From contig JALGQZ010000011.1 of the NCBI GenBank assembly GCA_023105745.1, positions 22,532,975-22,596,974 of the forward strand: a stretch of 64,000 bases of DNA. Direction: 5' to 3'. Both the position numbers and the translations under genes were made by a program. The DNA comes from Austropuccinia psidii (taxonomy: Eukaryota > Basidiomycota > Pucciniomycetes > Pucciniales > Sphaerophragmiaceae). This document shows positions 11,588 through 23,300 of this stretch, in pieces. A model generated the notes under the pieces. It was given only the letters and a program-made list of their open reading frames with translations, searched no databases and was not told where the DNA came from. Each line of letters starts with the position of its first letter. Positions within the stretch are counted from its first letter, which is position 1.

Positions 11588-13489
11588 TGTGAGCCTTGAG
11601 GTATATTTTACATACCCAAAAAGGCCACAATTATCTTTAAAATAAATTCTGAACTATGCATAACCCATAAGTAATGCATATATTCAAAGTTCATCATTTT
11701 TAATTTCAGAAAGGATTAAGAACTTTTTATTGAGTAAGTAAATCCATGGATTTAAGTCCAGATTTGGATTCTACACAAATTTCACCTAGGGTAGCTTAAT
11801 AGAGTGAGTAAGCTTAAATGAACTGTTTGAGGTGGTAATATGGAAAATACTTCAATACCACATAAAAGAATTGTAAATTTTTTTGTTTTTCTCAATTTCA
11901 CACCAAAATAATGGGAATGTGAGAAGTACCATGTTACATATACACTAAGAATAGTGTTATGCATGTTTGTGGCACTTAATATTATGGTATTCTTACATAA
12001 ACGTTTGATACACCCATAGTGGATATCAGTCTTTAAGCCTGAATTTCTATTTTGACATAAAAAATAGTCAAGGGGGATAAAAGACATCAAAGAGAGCCAG
12101 GGTACCAAACTTCTGAGGCCTCTGAGGCGTGGAAAGCTCTAAAACTTGGATCCATGGCTTATGTTGGCCCAATTAGTATACTAAAACCTTTTGGGAACTT
12201 GGTTACCAAGTTAAAATTTCATTAAATCATAAGAAAATAGCAAATAAGCTTCTATTTTGACATGCCAAGGAGGTAAAGAGAAACTTAAACTCCTGTAAAC
12301 ATGTCAATTCTTAATTAATTTCCATTGATGAACCCCAAAAGAGTAATTAAAACCCCTTTTGGACTAGTATCCATTGATCTACCTCATAGCAACCAACAAT
12401 ATAGTATTATTTACAATTCTATGTAGAAATGAGGTAAAACCTTCAAAACTTCATTAAAAATACAGTTATTAATGAATCTTTCTGAGAATTTTGGGGCTAA
12501 TTTAAAACTGTATAATTTATATCAAAACCAAAAATAATTATACTTATATAAGTAAAATTAAAAGTGCTCCCTACAGTCCATTTCTGTTGATTCCATGTGA
12601 AACACTGAATCTTCAAAAATTCACAGAAAATACACTCTTTGATGAAATTTCCAATAGAATTGATAAATTTGAGAAATAAATGATTATTTTGAAGTAAGAT
12701 AAGATTTAAACTTGTTACTCCTTTTATTCTTAACCACATTTGGGTTGGTAGTCATGTAAAAGCATCAATTAAGTAATTATGATAATCTTACATGACAACA
12801 GATGATGCAATAATTAATCCAAAAACGGTTATTGTTTTCTCACTCACTGTTTTTCATTTTGCTCCATGGTACACCTCTGTGATCTGTCTTAGACTTAAAA
12901 GAGGCCTCCTCTTGCTTTTTTTCCAGAATAATCACATTATTCAATTATACCTTTATTACCAACAAGTAAGTATTAGTTAGCACTTTTCTTAAGCATTTTA
13001 TTCTTTCAGAATCAATCAGAAAGATTTGAAATCATAGAAATCAACTATATATCTTTGTAATACTGTTATAAATCCATTTTGATCCTTTAAATCCACAATT
13101 ATCCATCAAATTTCTCTACTATTATGTTTAATAAGCTCTTTGGAGTATTAGTGAGTGTTTTGTCTTAATTTTTGAATGTTTTCTCTAGTAATTGATTTCT
13201 TCAAGAATTATATTTATGATTATTCTTGCAAAAGATAATTATATATATTAAAAGAATTTTCTTATTTTAATAAAGAAGTTTTATCATTAAAAACTTGTAA
13301 TTGATTCTAGTAGACAATTACTGCTTACTGTTATAATCACTAGTAGTGTATAACAAGTAAAAGAAATAATTAATTAATTAATTATTTAATTGTGGTTATA
13401 ATAATTTTCATTATTATATTTCATAAGAACAGTCATAGTACTGTTGATTAATAGTAATATTATCAACAGTTTCATAGACACATCTTACA
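11588..13489 (+). repeat. Gypsy-A 3' LTR
   Basis: This 1,902-bp repeat has the same length as the 5' LTR, starts TGTGAGCC and ends CATCTTACA. It is followed by the AAAAC target duplication at 13490-13494. Scattered differences from the 5' LTR are mostly substitutions. Confidence 0.93.
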
Positions 13490-14479
13490 AAAACAAAGAT
13501 GAGTAATTGAGAATTGTCTATCATCATAATATTTCAAGTAAATTACATGTATAAAAGTTTAATTATAGTAAATGTGCATTAATTAGATAAAAATAAATTG
13601 CAAAGATTAAATTTTGAGAGGGAAGAATAATCATGGCTACAAAGGTTCCAGACCCCAAAAAAAAGTTTTCTGAAAAGATTTGGATTCCAAAATTCAAGCA
13701 GAAGTTCATCACAGCATCTATGACTAGAATAATGTGAGATTTTGATATCAACTAGGGATGCTATTACTGTTTCCAACTAAATGAAAACGGCCCTCAGGCT
13801 AAAAAAACCTTACCAAACCAGCATCAAGATTTTCAATTTGAGATGTGTTTCTCATTATTGGTGAGAGAAATGAGGCTAAAAAGTAATTTCTTGTTTTACC
13901 TATCTTTTTTTTGAATTTTAATGTTTTCATTCCATGATTAGCTTGATTAAACTTAAAAAACTAAATAAATAACTCCAAGAACCATTCTAAATAATTTTGA
14001 ACCTTTTCAGATACATTAGAAAATAATTATAATGATTATTTGCAAGTTTTTACACTAATTTTAGGCTTGAAATGGTTAAAAAGTGAGCTAAAGCATCTTT
14101 AATCCCTTTTAGCTTTGAAGATTAGTTTTCAAGCTCACTCTGGTCACTTTCAGAAATTTTCTCCCTTCAATATTCTGTGAGTAACTTTTTTTTATTTCCT
14201 TTAATCTTTTTTCTCAATGAATTAAAATAAAATTTTCTCTTTAAGGACTATATTTTGTAGCCTTAAGTATCTTTTGTAGAGTATTTTGGATAAATTTTCA
14301 TTCATTATTTTCATATTATGATATTAAAAGGAAATTTTTTAAGCTTGCATCTCTAAAGAATTTCAAAATTACTATTTTTAGATAATTTAATCTTATTATA
14401 ATTTGAGGATAGGTAAGGTATTTGATTTTATAATCAAGATTTTATTTACACAACTCATATTTTTCAAGTATTTGAAGCT

Positions 14480-15243
14480 AAAATCAAGCTTTAAAAAATA
14501 ATTAAAGGAAGTTCTACATTGTTCAGAGCCTCTCTAAGCACATTCTCACATTTTTTGAAGAATCAAAAACAGGTATTACTATAGAAAAAGTTGTTTTACA
14601 GGGCTACAATGGCTAAAAAAAATACTTTTTTTCCTGAACCAGGTTTTTATCATGCCATAAATAGAATTTCTGTTTTCAATATGTCCCAAGAATAGGGTAA
14701 GATATTCCCTCTCACTGTCTGTGAGAGAAGATTCAAGCCCATAAAATATTGTTTTCTTTTCCCCATATTTTATTTTCATATTATAATTATTTTTCTTTTG
14801 ATATATGTTTTATTAGCTTCAATCCATTGAATGAAATACTGGTGGAACTTGTTGAATCATTATGAAAAATGTGAAAGGCTATTATAATACCTTTTTGGAG
14901 CTCTTATAATCATTTCAAACCTTAAATTTCTTAAAAGGTGAATCCAAGAATTTTTCATCACTATAAACCTTTCCACTAAGGTAGTTTTTTGGTTTCTTAT
15001 CTTTTAATACCCTTTTCAAGATCTGTTTTTCATATTAATTTCTTGTAGCCATTCTCCTAATAGATTTAAAAGAATTATTCTTTTACAGCATATTTCATAG
15101 CCTGAAATATTTATCTTAGATTATTCTTGGATAAATTTTCATTGATTTTAAAACAAATAATTCTTAAAATATAATTATATATACAACTAAATTCAATAAA
15201 AATTAATATGGAAAGTTTTATCCATAAAAGTATTGAGCTTACT
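14480..15243 (+). repeat. Outer LTR-B, left LTR of Gypsy-B, second part
   Basis: The TACAGGGCTACAATGGCTAA block at 14597 matches TTACAGGGCTCAAATGGCTAA at 22477 in the right LTR. The following CCTGAACCAGG/CATAATT region and the TTTTGGATAAATTTTCATT-type block near 15120-15145 also match. The piece resumes (AAGGAAGTTCTAC, about 14508) just where the first part broke off near 2825. The end near 15243 is inferred from alignment with the CCTTACA end of other LTR-B copies. Confidence 0.55.
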
Positions 15244-16098
15244 ATACTGATCTATTTTTGAGAAACTTTCCATATTGAAATCTTGGATTTAATGGAGAAA
15301 TAATGATTTTTCAACTATCAAATAGTTCTTTTATATTATTTGAAATATATTCTTCATATAAAGAAGCTTCAAGATTCATAAAAATAACTATAATCTCAAA
15401 AAATTCATTCAAAATATCTTTTCTCATTTCAAGCAAGTGTTCATTTTTCAATTTTTTTGGGGGTTTCTTTTAAAATTGGAATATTATTCTCTTTTTCATG
15501 TTACTGTCTGACAATTTGGTAATTCAATAGAATCTCCAAGCAGCTTCAAAGGTATCCAGTAATTTTCAAAGATAAACTCATAGTGCTGTTTTTATAGCTA
15601 AAAATAATGAACAATGTCAAATTTATTTTTAGCTGATAATTTTTGAAATGAAGAACACACTCCAAAAAGCCTAAAACATCACAAGAAGTAAGTTTTTTGA
15701 TGTAAAGTCACTTTTTTGATAAATTTTTCCATTTTCAAGACATAAAAATTCCTTAAACAAGATCAGGAACAAGTTACCCCAACAGGCTTAAAAAAGGCTA
15801 TATATTTGATGATGACTCAATTAATTCAGTCAAAGAACAATATAGGCAAGTAATTAGTCAAACCTAAATAGAATCACTAAATTATGAAGCTGAAAATACC
15901 ATTTTTTAATTTAAATACAGTTGAACCCACCACAAGAAGCCTCAGTTATAATTCAAAAATACAAGGAGAAGTATACAAAAAATGCTCCCAAAAACAAAAA
16001 ATTATCAAATTAACAGATATCTGGAAGAGCTTCCTGAACTCTTACCTGAATTTGAGGATATTTCTGGGCCATCCCAACACCTGATAGCTGTTTAGCTC

Positions 16099-16329
16099 AT
16101 GGAATACATGTGTGGAGAAGAAAAATTCACTAATTCTGAGCCTAAAATAAAGGAATATCAACATCCAACCAGCCATATTACCTCCAAAAGACAGGAAATG
16201 GCCCCTCAGATAAACAATATAAATAATTCCAATTTGGAATATAATCTGAATCCACAGATTAAGGGAAAAGGAAAAGCTTTAATGAACCAAAAATACCAAA
16301 AGGGCTACAAGATTCCAAAATTACAATAA
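16099..16329 (+). pseudogene. Gypsy-B gag fragment
   Basis: This 76-codon open piece ends with KGKGKALMNQKYQKGYKIPK. It parallels a KGKGEENWYRPYPQGYRIPK stretch that Gypsy-A carries near 6375-6440 in an overlapping gag frame. It shows gag ancestry only and no function can be claimed. Confidence 0.55.
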
Positions 16330-18740
16330 GATACAATGGATTTTTTTTAAAAAAAGGCTTTAAGAACTTTATAAATGCAAAATAAAGGGTAAAAAATTTG
16401 GTGATATCAGGAATAATTTCTAATATTTTATTAAAATTTCCACATTTGTATCTATCTTTTGATGATTCAACAAAACATATTTCACATTTAAACTGAAGAG
16501 TTTGTGAGCACCCAAAATCTTGACACAAAGAGCTCAAGTTTAAGACAAAGCCACAAAACACTAAAGTAATTTTGGAAATTCTCAAAGATAACTTTCTAAT
16601 CTGTCAAAATAGATCAAGAGCCTGTAGAGAAATTTATCAGTCCATAATGAGCTATAAAATATTTGACAAACAGATATTCCAAATTGAATATTGATGAAAT
16701 AAGTGAAACAAGAATCAAGGAGATCTTCTATATTATAAAATAAGATAAAATAATAATATCTAAATTATCACAAAGTCATTTTTTTAATTAAAGAAAATTA
16801 AAATTTTCTTTGACAAATTTCTTTGATACTTCACAGAAAGAATTGGCAAAAATAACATTGAAAATAGACAAGATATACTCTGCTGATACCACACACTCAG
16901 ATCAATTAAAAGAAATTATTATGGAAGAAGGTATGTAAAAAACCAAATTAAAAAAATTGGTAAAATATCTTGGAAATTTAATTTAAATTTCACAAGGTGC
17001 AACACCAGTCAATTACACCAAATTGAAAAACTACTCTATACCTTTTCAAGAGAGTCTGCACCTCTTCTCAAGAGTAAATAAATACTCAATTCAAATACAA
17101 AATTACTATATGTTAAAAATTTGCCAGTGGAAAAAGGGAATTCCTACCTCTTCAAATAATTTGGAACCATCATTAGTTAAGGAAATACTTAAACAGGTAC
17201 CAAGCATGGAATATAGTCACAGTTCAGTTTTGAAGGAGAATATGACAATATAGAGCATATTAGAGGTATAAAAATGATAAAAAATAATTTTTATTAACAG
17301 ATAGATTTCTCACAGACAGGTTCAACCTGTTATTTACCATATCATCTGTTAGGCTGTATATGAATATCAGGAAACTATGCGGCCACTAAAGTGGGACTTG
17401 ATGGAAATCTCAATTTATCTAAAAATTGTCCAATTTCTGCTTGAGGCTCAAATCTGAAACAGCTTTTTGAATAAAAAATATTGAATTCTTCAAGATACAA
17501 AGCTTTAATATGGCTTTTACAATGAAAGGACAGACTGAAAAAGCTTTACTCAAACATTCCAGAGTATATGATTCACAGCAAAATTCTGAGAAAATGAGGG
17601 ATACTTGAAGCATTCTGTTGTATTAATCAACACTGAAGGACCTTTGGAAGAGGGAGAGGTGACAACAAAACCACAAACTTTTTCTAGAAATGTGAATATT
17701 GAGACAAAGCTTAAAACACCTTGGGAAAAATATGTGGTTAAAACCTCCAAATATAACTATATTATTGTAGCTTGTAGGTCTGTATTACATTGAAAGAGGT
17801 TGTATTTTTCAAATTACTTCAAGTTTAGTAAATAAATATAAAAAAAGAGTCAAAAGAAATGAATTTATCATCAAGAAGTAGTAAAAATAATAAAATAATG
17901 ATATCACTTAAGAGAAATAAGATGAAAAATAATAAATATTTTCTGAATATTTCAAGGACATAGAGAATATCAGTTACACTATTGAAATAATGGATTTTTC
18001 CTCTTATTGACACAATTTAGTAATATCAAGCTTAGTTTATTAATAATTTCATATTTAAAGATTATTAAGGCAAAACCAAATTTAGGAAAATGAAATAAAG
18101 CTGGAAATTCCTGTATATCATAGGTGATTATTATGGTTAAAGCTGCTAGAACCATACTGAAGCCATAAGCCTTTTGTTATTTCGTTGGAAAATCCCTTCC
18201 TACTATATGTTTCCCCAATCTTGAATATAAACTGCTATGAATTCATTGTATTAAATATAAAATTGAAAGAAATCCTATCCAGCTACTGGGTAAATTTGAA
18301 CCCAATATCATATTACCCGTATAAATGGTAATTTTAATATCACCATTTTAAATATGTGTTATGGAAAATTTCTCTAGTACACATTCTATATAGAGAAATA
18401 ATTTTTTGATAATTGATGAAATAAATTTGCATAGCAATGAAGAGATATACTGTACCATTTAAGACAATAAAAGTGAGAACTATTATTTTTGCACTTTAGA
18501 AAGGCAATCTCAATAATCACAGTACCAAAATTCTCAGTCAACCCAGATTTAGATAGCTTTAATTAAGAACCAATGAATGAAGACAAAATAAGCCTTCACT
18601 CTACTGGAAATCCCACAAATAGACCTTATTTTGTCTTTTATATCCATAAAGATTCATTATAATAAGACGCAGATCACCTGGAAGCCATTATTTTCCATAA
18701 TTTTGACATCATATTGAACATTGATATAGATTATTCACCA

Positions 18741-19260
18741 CTATCAAGGGGGCCCGCACACCCAGAAATCCCTAAATCAAAGAGAAGACCTGTAAATTCA
18801 TTCTTCAGAGCTCTTGAAGTCAGGAATGATAAGAAAATCACCTTATAATTGGGAAACAAAATAAATACACCATGCACTGTGAAACTTAATATTGTAGAAT
18901 ACAGCATTGTAAGCTACTATAAATACTTGAACACCTATACAGCTCAAGACAGGGATAAAATAGAAATTCTCCAAATCACCATTTCCAAAATCTCATAATC
19001 TGTGTACATCATTAGTATGGATTCCCTTGAAAAATTATAACAGAATTATTTACAGCCCAAAGGAAAAAACTACTTGAGAATAATTTGTCATTTCAAATTG
19101 TATGAATATTTAAGAATTTCCTTGGTATTGTAAATTCAAATTCAAATTTACAAAAAATGATAAATGAAGTATTTCATGGGTATCTATCAGAAGGATGGCT
19201 CATTATAAAGTTTGATTTAGCAATTTTCAGATCCAGCACTTTGAAAGATCATATTTCAAC
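18741..19260 (+). pseudogene. Gypsy-B reverse transcriptase remnant
   Basis: Near 19157 a reading [14 protein letters not shown] closely parallels Gypsy-A RT just before its catalytic box. Where Gypsy-A has Tyr-Ile-Asp-Asp, this copy reads Lys-Phe-Asp-Leu, so the active site is destroyed. An entry block resembling the RRPASPASPRAREAL region is faintly visible near 18745-18830. Confidence 0.7.
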
Positions 19261-20259
19261 ACCATACAGATCCATGGACAGCTTATAATTAGTTAGAATG
19301 AAAATTCCCTTGAGGAAAAGTCACTTGGGGCCTTGAGACGGGTATTATCTGGAGTATCCCTAGGAATAGATGAAATAAAAGGTTCAGGTTTCTTTATAGA
19401 TCCTATTCATCATAAGAAAAGAGCACTAAGTAATTCTTGTTCTTGGGACTTGATGGGTACCGAATATAGCATATTGAAAAATTTTCATCTATAGACAGAC
19501 CCTTATATACTCTATTTGACAAGACTAAAGACTTTAAAGTAACTTTTGATACAGTAGGAGCCTTTGAATATTCTAGAAAAATTCTGATAACAGTTATTCT
19601 CTTAATTATCCCATCATTTGAGACTCCTATAGGATTTTTGATGATGCATCAGGAGATAATTCAGGAGCTTAAATTCAAAAAGTACAGATAATGAAATACA
19701 AACATGTACAAGGACCCATTTTCATAACTAGGAAGTTGAAACACATTAAGTCAGATATTTAGTAAGTAAAATGATATTATTGAATTCTCTTGAGGCCTTG
19801 GAATAATTTAATTCTTTCCATTGGGGTTGTATTTTTGAGTTGATATCTAGTTTTAAATCCTCAATTCTCTATTTAAAATGAAAAACCCAAACAAATTCAT
19901 ATTCAGATGGAAGATAGCCATACAAAAGAATAGCATTAATATGAACATTTTGAATTTGAATCGACAAAGCTTCAGAGAAATTGAACATATAGACTTACCC
20001 AAATGATGTTTATAATACTTCATTTTTTCAAGAAGCTGAACTGCATATTTCAATCGAGGGAATCAGTATTACCAACTAAGATCCTAACTTCTTTGAGGAA
20101 GTTAAAAATAGCTATACTCAGGAAAACAGCTGTAGGCCTATGTGGCAGAAACATGTTTCATAATAGTTTTAAGTATGTGTCAGGTTCCAAAAGGAAAATA
20201 GGTTTACTGAGAAAAGACTTGGTAATATGATTAAGATCCAAAATAAATTGGAGAATGGG

Positions 20260-20820
20260 AAATTTTTCATATGCATGGGGTAACTTTTCTACTTCCAGGA
20301 TATGATAAAAGCTACAATTCCTGCTTTTTGATTGCAAATATATTCATTAATAATCCAGAATATTTCCATTCTAAAACAATATAAAACCAAGGATACAGCT
20401 CTTACTTTAATGAATAAAGTAGCTTAATTTATCAGTATATGTACCAAAATTATTAGTGAAAGAGCTCCCAAATCAACTTAATCAATGTGAAAAAACATAA
20501 AAAAACTATTTAGAAACAAAATATATATTTCCACCTCTCATCACCCACAGACCAATGGCTTGGAAAAAAGAATGATAGAAAAATGGAAGACCTTTGTCAT
20601 AAAATTCTGTGAAAATAGACCAAAATTTGGATACTTTGATGGATTAACCCATCATTTGTATAAACTAATTCCTGTATTGAATCCATAATACAAACCATAT
20701 GTCCATGCTAGAGCCAACCTAACTCTCTCTAATATGGAGGAAGAATGGAGTCTAAATCTAACCCACAGTTTTCTGAGTAGAGGCATTGCGGATATATATA
20801 TAAAAGCTTCAAGATTCTAG
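20260..20820 (+). pseudogene. Gypsy-B integrase remnant
   Basis: GGGTAACTTTTCTACTTCCAGG at about 20278, then a GYDKSYNSCFLIANI-like reading, parallels the Gypsy-A ALPPSGEKGYNSCLIIVD region. Near 20532 a SHHPQTNGLEKRMIEK reading matches the HPQTAGLAERMIQT box that holds the catalytic Glu. After that, an LTHHLYKLIPVLN reading corresponds to the post-core region. Numerous stops and indels are present. Confidence 0.75.
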
Positions 20821-21487
20821 AGAATGATTTAAAAACCAAGAAGGAATTATTTCATATCAAAGAAAACATTTTCTTCATATTTTAAAAACGGATGAGATAA
20901 ATAATATGTAGATACTAAATTAAAATTGGAATATCTAGCTATTGTGTGTATTAACAAATTCAATAAAATTGAAGAATTTGAAACTCGCAAAGTGTCCTTT
21001 GTAGGAATTTTTGTCACAAAAGCCTTGGATTAGGAAATTTATTCAGAATACAAATGATATGTAGAATTAAGAAATGATTATTCTATATTTCTTTTAATTA
21101 TCATCAATATTTACAACTTATATTAATTCTGAGAAATTAACCTTGCATGATTAGATTATTTAACATATAACCTCCATTCAATCTTCATGCTTCAATAAAA
21201 CTGTGAGGGCCCTGAAGAAAAGAAATTAAAGAACCAAAGAGTTTTTTCAATTAATTTCCAATACATTAATAAGAACCGTTAGGATTAATTTTCGGAGTAA
21301 AATTATATTCCTAAACCTACCAAGCCCTTCATACTTTTCAAAATACCAAAAACTCCAATATTAAATAATATTATTATTCCTCTTTAAGGGAAGTTAATTA
21401 AATCATTAGAGATACTTTCAGATATCTACAAGATATAGAATATGAGATTAACATTGATAATATCTTCTAATTTTTCTTTGGGAAGAG

Positions 21488-23186
21488 TCAATTATGAATA
21501 AAATTGGAATAAAACCACAATTTTCATGAATATCCATGAAATCAATAAAAAGGCATAATTAGCATTTTTATTGGCAAAATAAATCAAAAATGAAGATTTA
21601 TTAAGACTTTTGTGAATATCATCATTTTGTAAAAAGACTTTGTAAAAAAATTTGAATCTTGTTTTCTGACCAAAATACATATAGACTCTAATTTACCATT
21701 TGCTTCCCCATTAAATGTTACCCTGGGTAGCCTCTGGGAAATGTTTATGTAACTTAAATCTATAACACTGGAGCAAAGCATTTTGAGCCTGTGTGTAATT
21801 CCCTTACACAAACTGAAACATGGTAACTCATTAGGTTTCAGGTACTTGCGTTGAATTTGTGCACATTTTTCATCATTGATAACTATTATTAAGTTGAGCT
21901 CTAAGTTTTTACAGTATTCATATTCTGTGATTATCAAACCTTGAAATTTTTCCAAACTACATGTGGTTTTAGCCATCTTTTTGTGTTCTAAAAGTCAGTT
22001 TTGGTGTGAAGTTGAGAATCTATGAGGAGCTAAATTATTTTAATTAGATTTTTTAAAATGTGAACGTTTAATACATAAGCTCACTTTTTACAGGTGAGAA
22101 GCTGATATTTAAATCCTTTTCATGTAGACTTTCAATTTTATTAAACATTTAAATCTTCAGGATAATAAATTTGGGATTAAATAAAGGAAAATAATTGGAG
22201 GAAATAAGTCTTTTATAAAACGGTTCCAGAGTCCCACAGTATCCTTGACTCTGTAGGTGTAACTTAAATATCAATGAAAAAATCACTACCTTTTGTTCTG
22301 GCTATGACTCAATTAGCTATGTGGTTTTGGTACCAAAAAATTCAGTACCAGAACTTGAAAAGTGATTGTAATTACCTCCCTAAAATGGCTTGAAGTACCC
22401 CAGAAGTTCTATATACAAATTATGATTGTTCTCAAGGCAGACAAACATTTATATGTTAATATAGAAGAGGCTGGCTTACAGGGCTCAAATGGCTAAAGCC
22501 AGTCCTTTTTTGGTCTGAACCAAATTCCAATGGTGCATAATTTGATTTTATGTTTCAAATATGATTCTCATTACTGGTAGAAGATGTTTTTGCTTTTGTC
22601 TCAAAAATACTGAGGCTATAAAAGTCTTTTGTTTTCATGTTATTATATTTTTACTTTTAAAATTTGTTCTCTTAAATTTAAACCAATTAGTAAGGATTAT
22701 AAAAAGTTTCTAAAATAATTATAAAATATTTATCCACATTAACAAGTTATTTTCATTATTTTTTTCATATTTTACAATCATAAAAATCATTTAGAACCCC
22801 CAAAATTTAATTAAAGTCTTTTGAATCACTTTAATACTTACCAATCAGTATATATATCCACTATGGTCCTCTTTTCACATGTTTTTTATTTGAATCACTT
22901 TATATATACTCCTTTATAATATGAATTCATTTTATTCCTTTTCTCAATTAATGTAAAATGATTATCATTTTAGAAACTCTTTTGAAAACTTAAAAAACTC
23001 TTTTAGTGTATTTATGGATAAATTTTTATTGTTTGTAAAACAAAAAACATCCAACGTATTACTCTTTTATATTTATAAAGCTTGCAACAAGAATTTTCAA
23101 AGGTATTTATTTCAGAAATTTTTATATTACCGCTTTCAACTTACTTGTTTTTATCTTTAATAAAAGGTTAATATTCATACCTTACA
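21488..23186 (+). repeat. LTR-B, right LTR of Gypsy-B
   Basis: The start near 21488 follows a purine run GGGAAGAG that may be the polypurine tract. The repeat contains AGCCTCTGGGAAATG (21731), CTTGACTCTGT (22243), TTACAGGGCTCAAATGGC (22477) and ATTCATACCTTACA at its end (23186). It pairs with the outer split LTR on the left. The minus-strand 130-codon ORF at 21584-21976 has no recognisable motif and lies wholly within the LTR. Confidence 0.65.
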
Positions 23187-23300
23187 AGATAATTAGATAT
23201 TAAAATGAACTATAGAGTATTTATGCCTCCAAATATAATGGAAATCTTATGAGAGCTTTTGGAAATGGCTCCCATATTCAAAGGCCTCTAACGCATAATC

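Larger units (their letters stand above)
3345..13489 (+). mobile_element. Gypsy-A: near-complete Ty3/gypsy chromovirus-type retrotransposon
   Basis: This is a 10,145-bp LTR retrotransposon bounded by two LTRs of 1,902 bp, both running TGTGAGCC...CATCTTACA. It is flanked by an exact 5-bp direct repeat, AAAAC, at 3340-3344 and 13490-13494. A possible primer-binding site starts at 5249 and a polypurine tract precedes the 3' LTR. The order is gag, protease, reverse transcriptase, RNase H, integrase, chromodomain, which is Ty3/gypsy order. A single main reading frame is interrupted by about nine stops and two frameshifts, so it cannot make a full polyprotein. The LTRs differ at roughly one base in ten in a 255-bp stretch compared by eye, which indicates an old insertion. 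Protein wording resembles the abundant gypsy family I recall from Austropuccinia psidii. Confidence 0.93.
2850..14457 (+). repeat. Inner LTR-B copy, itself split by Gypsy-A
   Basis: The left half (about 2850-3344) carries the GGGTCACTTCTGAGTGAAAA block at 3114 and the CAATTTAATTCACACCA block near 3210. The right half resumes directly after Gypsy-A at 13490 with GAGGGAAGAATAATCATGG at 13617 and TTTTCTGAAAAGATTTGG at 13665. It ends near 14457, by comparison with the 46743 end of another copy. When Gypsy-A is removed, the gap between the GGGTCA block and the GGAAAGG-type block is about 365 bp. The uninterrupted copy at 45313-45672 has about 360 bp there, so both halves are one LTR. No internal coding region belongs to this copy, so it is probably a solo LTR inserted in the outer LTR-B. 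Confidence 0.65.
15244..21400 (+). pseudogene. Gypsy-B internal region, heavily decayed gag-pol
   Basis: No long ORF remains, but collinear fragments of gag-pol are readable. They are a gag piece at 16099-16329, the GGAGAATATGACAATATAGAG stretch near 17235 matching the Gypsy-A gag at 7070, RT at 18741-19260, integrase at 20260-20820, and a possible chromodomain remnant near 21205-21310. Order and spacing match Gypsy-A. The region is much more diverged than Gypsy-A and very AT-rich, consistent with an older insertion. Short ORFs such as 15884-16084, 17023-17253, 17605-17793 and 20003-20230 are fragments of this remnant, not genes. Confidence 0.72.
2180..23186 (+). mobile_element. Gypsy-B: degenerate Ty3/gypsy retrotransposon with nested insertions
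   Basis: This is an old LTR retrotransposon whose left LTR is split: about 2180-2830 and then about 14480-15243. Its coding remnant runs about 15244-21400 and its right LTR about 21488-23186. The outer LTR halves share diagnostic wording with the right LTR that other LTR-B copies lack: CTCTGGGAAA (near 2418 and 21734) and CTTGACTCTGT (near 2653 and 22243). The internal part retains gag, reverse transcriptase and integrase fragments in the same order as Gypsy-A, all full of stops. Roughly 11.6 kb inside the left LTR belongs to later insertions: an inner LTR-B copy and Gypsy-A. The element is plainly dead. Ends were placed by eye and no target duplication could be confirmed. Confidence 0.65.
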
